Shown: positions 62,891-64,000 of the stretch, one piece after another | Layout: each line of letters begins with the position of its first letter | Position numbering within the stretch: the stretch's first letter is position 1 | Source of the DNA: Algoriphagus faecimaris | GTDB lineage: Bacteria > Bacteroidota > Bacteroidia > Cytophagales > Cyclobacteriaceae | Assembly: GCF_900101705.1 (NCBI RefSeq) | Contig: NZ_FNAC01000010.1 | Span: forward strand, 1 to 64,000 | Direction: 5' to 3' | DNA length: 64,000 bases | Translations under genes and position numbers: made by a program | The notes under the pieces: generated by a model | What the model was told of the DNA's origin: nothing | Seen by the model: only the letters and a program-made list of their open reading frames with translations | Databases searched by the model: none

Positions 62891-63513
62891 AGATTCATTT
62901 CGTGGGCCTTATTGACTAGTTCCACCCGAGTACTGACACCTAATTTTTGATGTATATTTTTCCGGTGTGTTTCAATCGTATTTTGACTTAAGCCCAGCTT
63001 TTGGGCGATTTCTTTATTAGTTAAGCCATCTTTGATTAAAGAGATAATCTGTACTTCTCTCCTCGAGAGCTTGTATTTGTCTCTAAAGGAATCATAAAAG
63101 GCATTGGGTCTCGCCTGCTCGATAACCCGGTCAAAATTAATCATGTGTCTGCCTTCAAAGACCTCATGTATGGTGAATATCAGCTCGTCCGGGTCGGCAT
63201 CTTTTAGGATAAAGCCGTCAGCCCCTTTTTTGATGGATTCCTTGAAAATTTTCTCTTCATCATACATAGAAAGCACAACCACTTTGATCGAGTTCTGATG
63301 CTTCTTGATATGCTGAAGTACACCAAACCCATCCAAAACGGGCATGTTTAAATCTGTCAAAACGACATCTACTGTAGCATCTTTGACATAATCAATCAAC
63401 TCTTTGCCGTTGGCAAATACCCCACAAACTTCAAAATCATCCTGTTCTTCAAGAAGACCTTCTATACCTTTTGCAAAGAGGGTATGGTCATCAGCAATTG
63501 CGATTCGGATCAT
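62887..63513 (-). CDS. NarL/FixJ-family response regulator
   Basis: The 208-residue protein has a receiver domain with the phospho-acceptor Asp in VDVVLTDLNMP (about residue 54) and the conserved VVLSMYDEE. A LuxR-type helix-turn-helix follows at the C-terminus (LTNKEIAQKLGLSQNTIETH). It is encoded directly after a histidine kinase with a 36-base gap and is coupled to the oxidoreductase downstream, so it is the output of that two-component system. Confidence 0.95.
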   Translation of the reverse strand: MIRIAIADDHTLFAKGIEGLLEEQDDFEVCGVFANGKELIDYVKDATVDVVLTDLNMPVLDGFGVLQHIKKHQNSIKVVVLSMYDEEKIFKESIKKGADGFILKDADPDELIFTIHEVFEGRHMINFDRVIEQARPNAFYDSFRDKYKLSRREVQIISLIKDGLTNKEIAQKLGLSQNTIETHRKNIHQKLGVSTRVELVNKAHEMNL

Positions 63514-63549
63514 AAATTTTTTGGGTGAAATCTAATTTAAGGCTAAAAC

Positions 63550-64000
63550 TTAGATTGACAAAGAAAGATTTATTTCAGTGCCTTTCCCCGGTGATGAGCT
63601 GATATGGAAAGAGCCGCCTATTGTTTCCATCCGTTTCTGAAGATTAGTCATACCGCTGCCTTTTGAGGGGATACTCATATCAAATCCCTTTCCGTCGTCT
63701 CGGATTTGAAGCTTAAGGTCCGAACCCAAATAATCCAGCTTGACTGTCAGTCTACTTGGGGAGGCATGCTTGATGGCATTATTCAGACATTCCTGTACCA
63801 CTCGGATCAGGACGAGTTTTTTATCCTTGGGAAGATTGGTTTCATTTCCAGATAAATCAATGCTCGTGTCGCAGAATCCTGTTGCTTGTATTTTTTCAAG
63901 TTGCTGTTCTATAAATTCCCTTAGTGTGATGGACTCTACCCAGTCCAGATTGAGGGTTTTGGATAGGCCTCGTACTTCTGTGATGATCTGATTGATGAGT
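63550..64000 (-). CDS. Sensor histidine kinase, C-terminal part (cut by window edge)
   Basis: The frame is open to the right edge, so the sensor domain and the N-terminus are outside the window. The visible 149 residues show the end of a HisKA_3-type dimerisation helix and a full HATPase domain: QECLNNAIKHAS (N box), DDGKGFDMSI (G1 box) and GSGMTNLQKRMETIGG (G2 region). It belongs to the NarX/DesK-like class that partners NarL-type regulators, matching the neighbouring gene. An apparent start at 63801 is internal. Confidence 0.92.
   Translation of the reverse strand, partial: LINQIITEVRGLSKTLNLDWVESITLREFIEQQLEKIQATGFCDTSIDLSGNETNLPKDKKLVLIRVVQECLNNAIKHASPSRLTVKLDYLGSDLKLQIRDDGKGFDMSIPSKGSGMTNLQKRMETIGGSFHISSSPGKGTEINLSLSI

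Noticed and set aside
1..64000. tRNA, rRNA and CRISPR loci
   Set aside because: I looked through the intergenic gaps on both strands for T-loop-like TTCGAATC motifs, rRNA cores and regularly spaced repeats and found none.

Overview
The window is chromosomal DNA from a member of the Bacteroidota, most likely order Cytophagales and close to Cyclobacteriaceae/Algoriphagus. This is inferred from gene content and signals, not from a database match. Supporting signs are a SusC/SusD pair, a protein with a type IX secretion sorting tail, DUF4270 and VCBS/ASPIC proteins, a bacterial geranylgeranylglyceryl phosphate synthase, many lipoproteins, and -7 boxes of the Bacteroidota form TAnnTTTG. I see no rRNA, tRNA, CRISPR array or prophage. 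The only mobile DNA is the 3' end of an IS4-type transposase gene at the left edge.

Layout. 1-11.4 kb: transposase tail, a TonB-dependent receptor, a GH29 alpha-L-fucosidase with discoidin-like domains, a two-gene GMC dehydrogenase (Tat-exported small subunit plus FAD subunit), glyS, a GH43 lipoprotein and an orphan lipoprotein. 11.5-22.8 kb: mostly housekeeping genes, namely a carotenoid desaturase-type enzyme, recX, tpiA, prmA, recJ, lptB coupled to a GH3-family enzyme, an S10 peptidase, a CsaA-like protein and a stand-alone HisA homologue whose catalytic Asp is Tyr. 22.9-35.6 kb: one long minus-strand accessory block (susC, susD, VCBS/ASPIC lipoprotein, FGE-like protein, Tat-exported Gfo/Idh/MocA oxidoreductase, Tat-exported TIM-barrel isomerase-like protein, YCF48-type lipoprotein). 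It looks like a nutrient uptake and periplasmic sugar-conversion operon without an obvious glycoside hydrolase.

35.8-48.7 kb: a monohaem c-type lipoprotein, a 938-residue T9SS cargo protein, a nested palindromic repeat, a Cys/Met-metabolism PLP enzyme, prfA, a Kazal-domain lipoprotein, glmS, and DUF4270 plus a truncated glycogen-synthase-like protein divergent from panC-panD. 48.7-64 kb: a flippase-like membrane protein, a zinc peptidase, acyl-CoA dehydrogenase, an AraC regulator, a small envelope operon ending in GGGP synthase, a LOG-family protein with a lytic transglycosylase, guaB, coaX, an M23 peptidase without a signal peptide, a threonine dehydratase-type enzyme, a remnant of a beta-barrel gene, and an operon of a two-component system with a second Gfo/Idh/MocA enzyme that runs off the right edge.

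Best candidates for undescribed biology are the susCD-VCBS-FGE-like-Tat oxidoreductase block, the HisA homologue lacking its general base, the orphan GT5 half-enzyme beside panC, the GGGP synthase envelope operon, and the nested palindrome near 39.6 kb.
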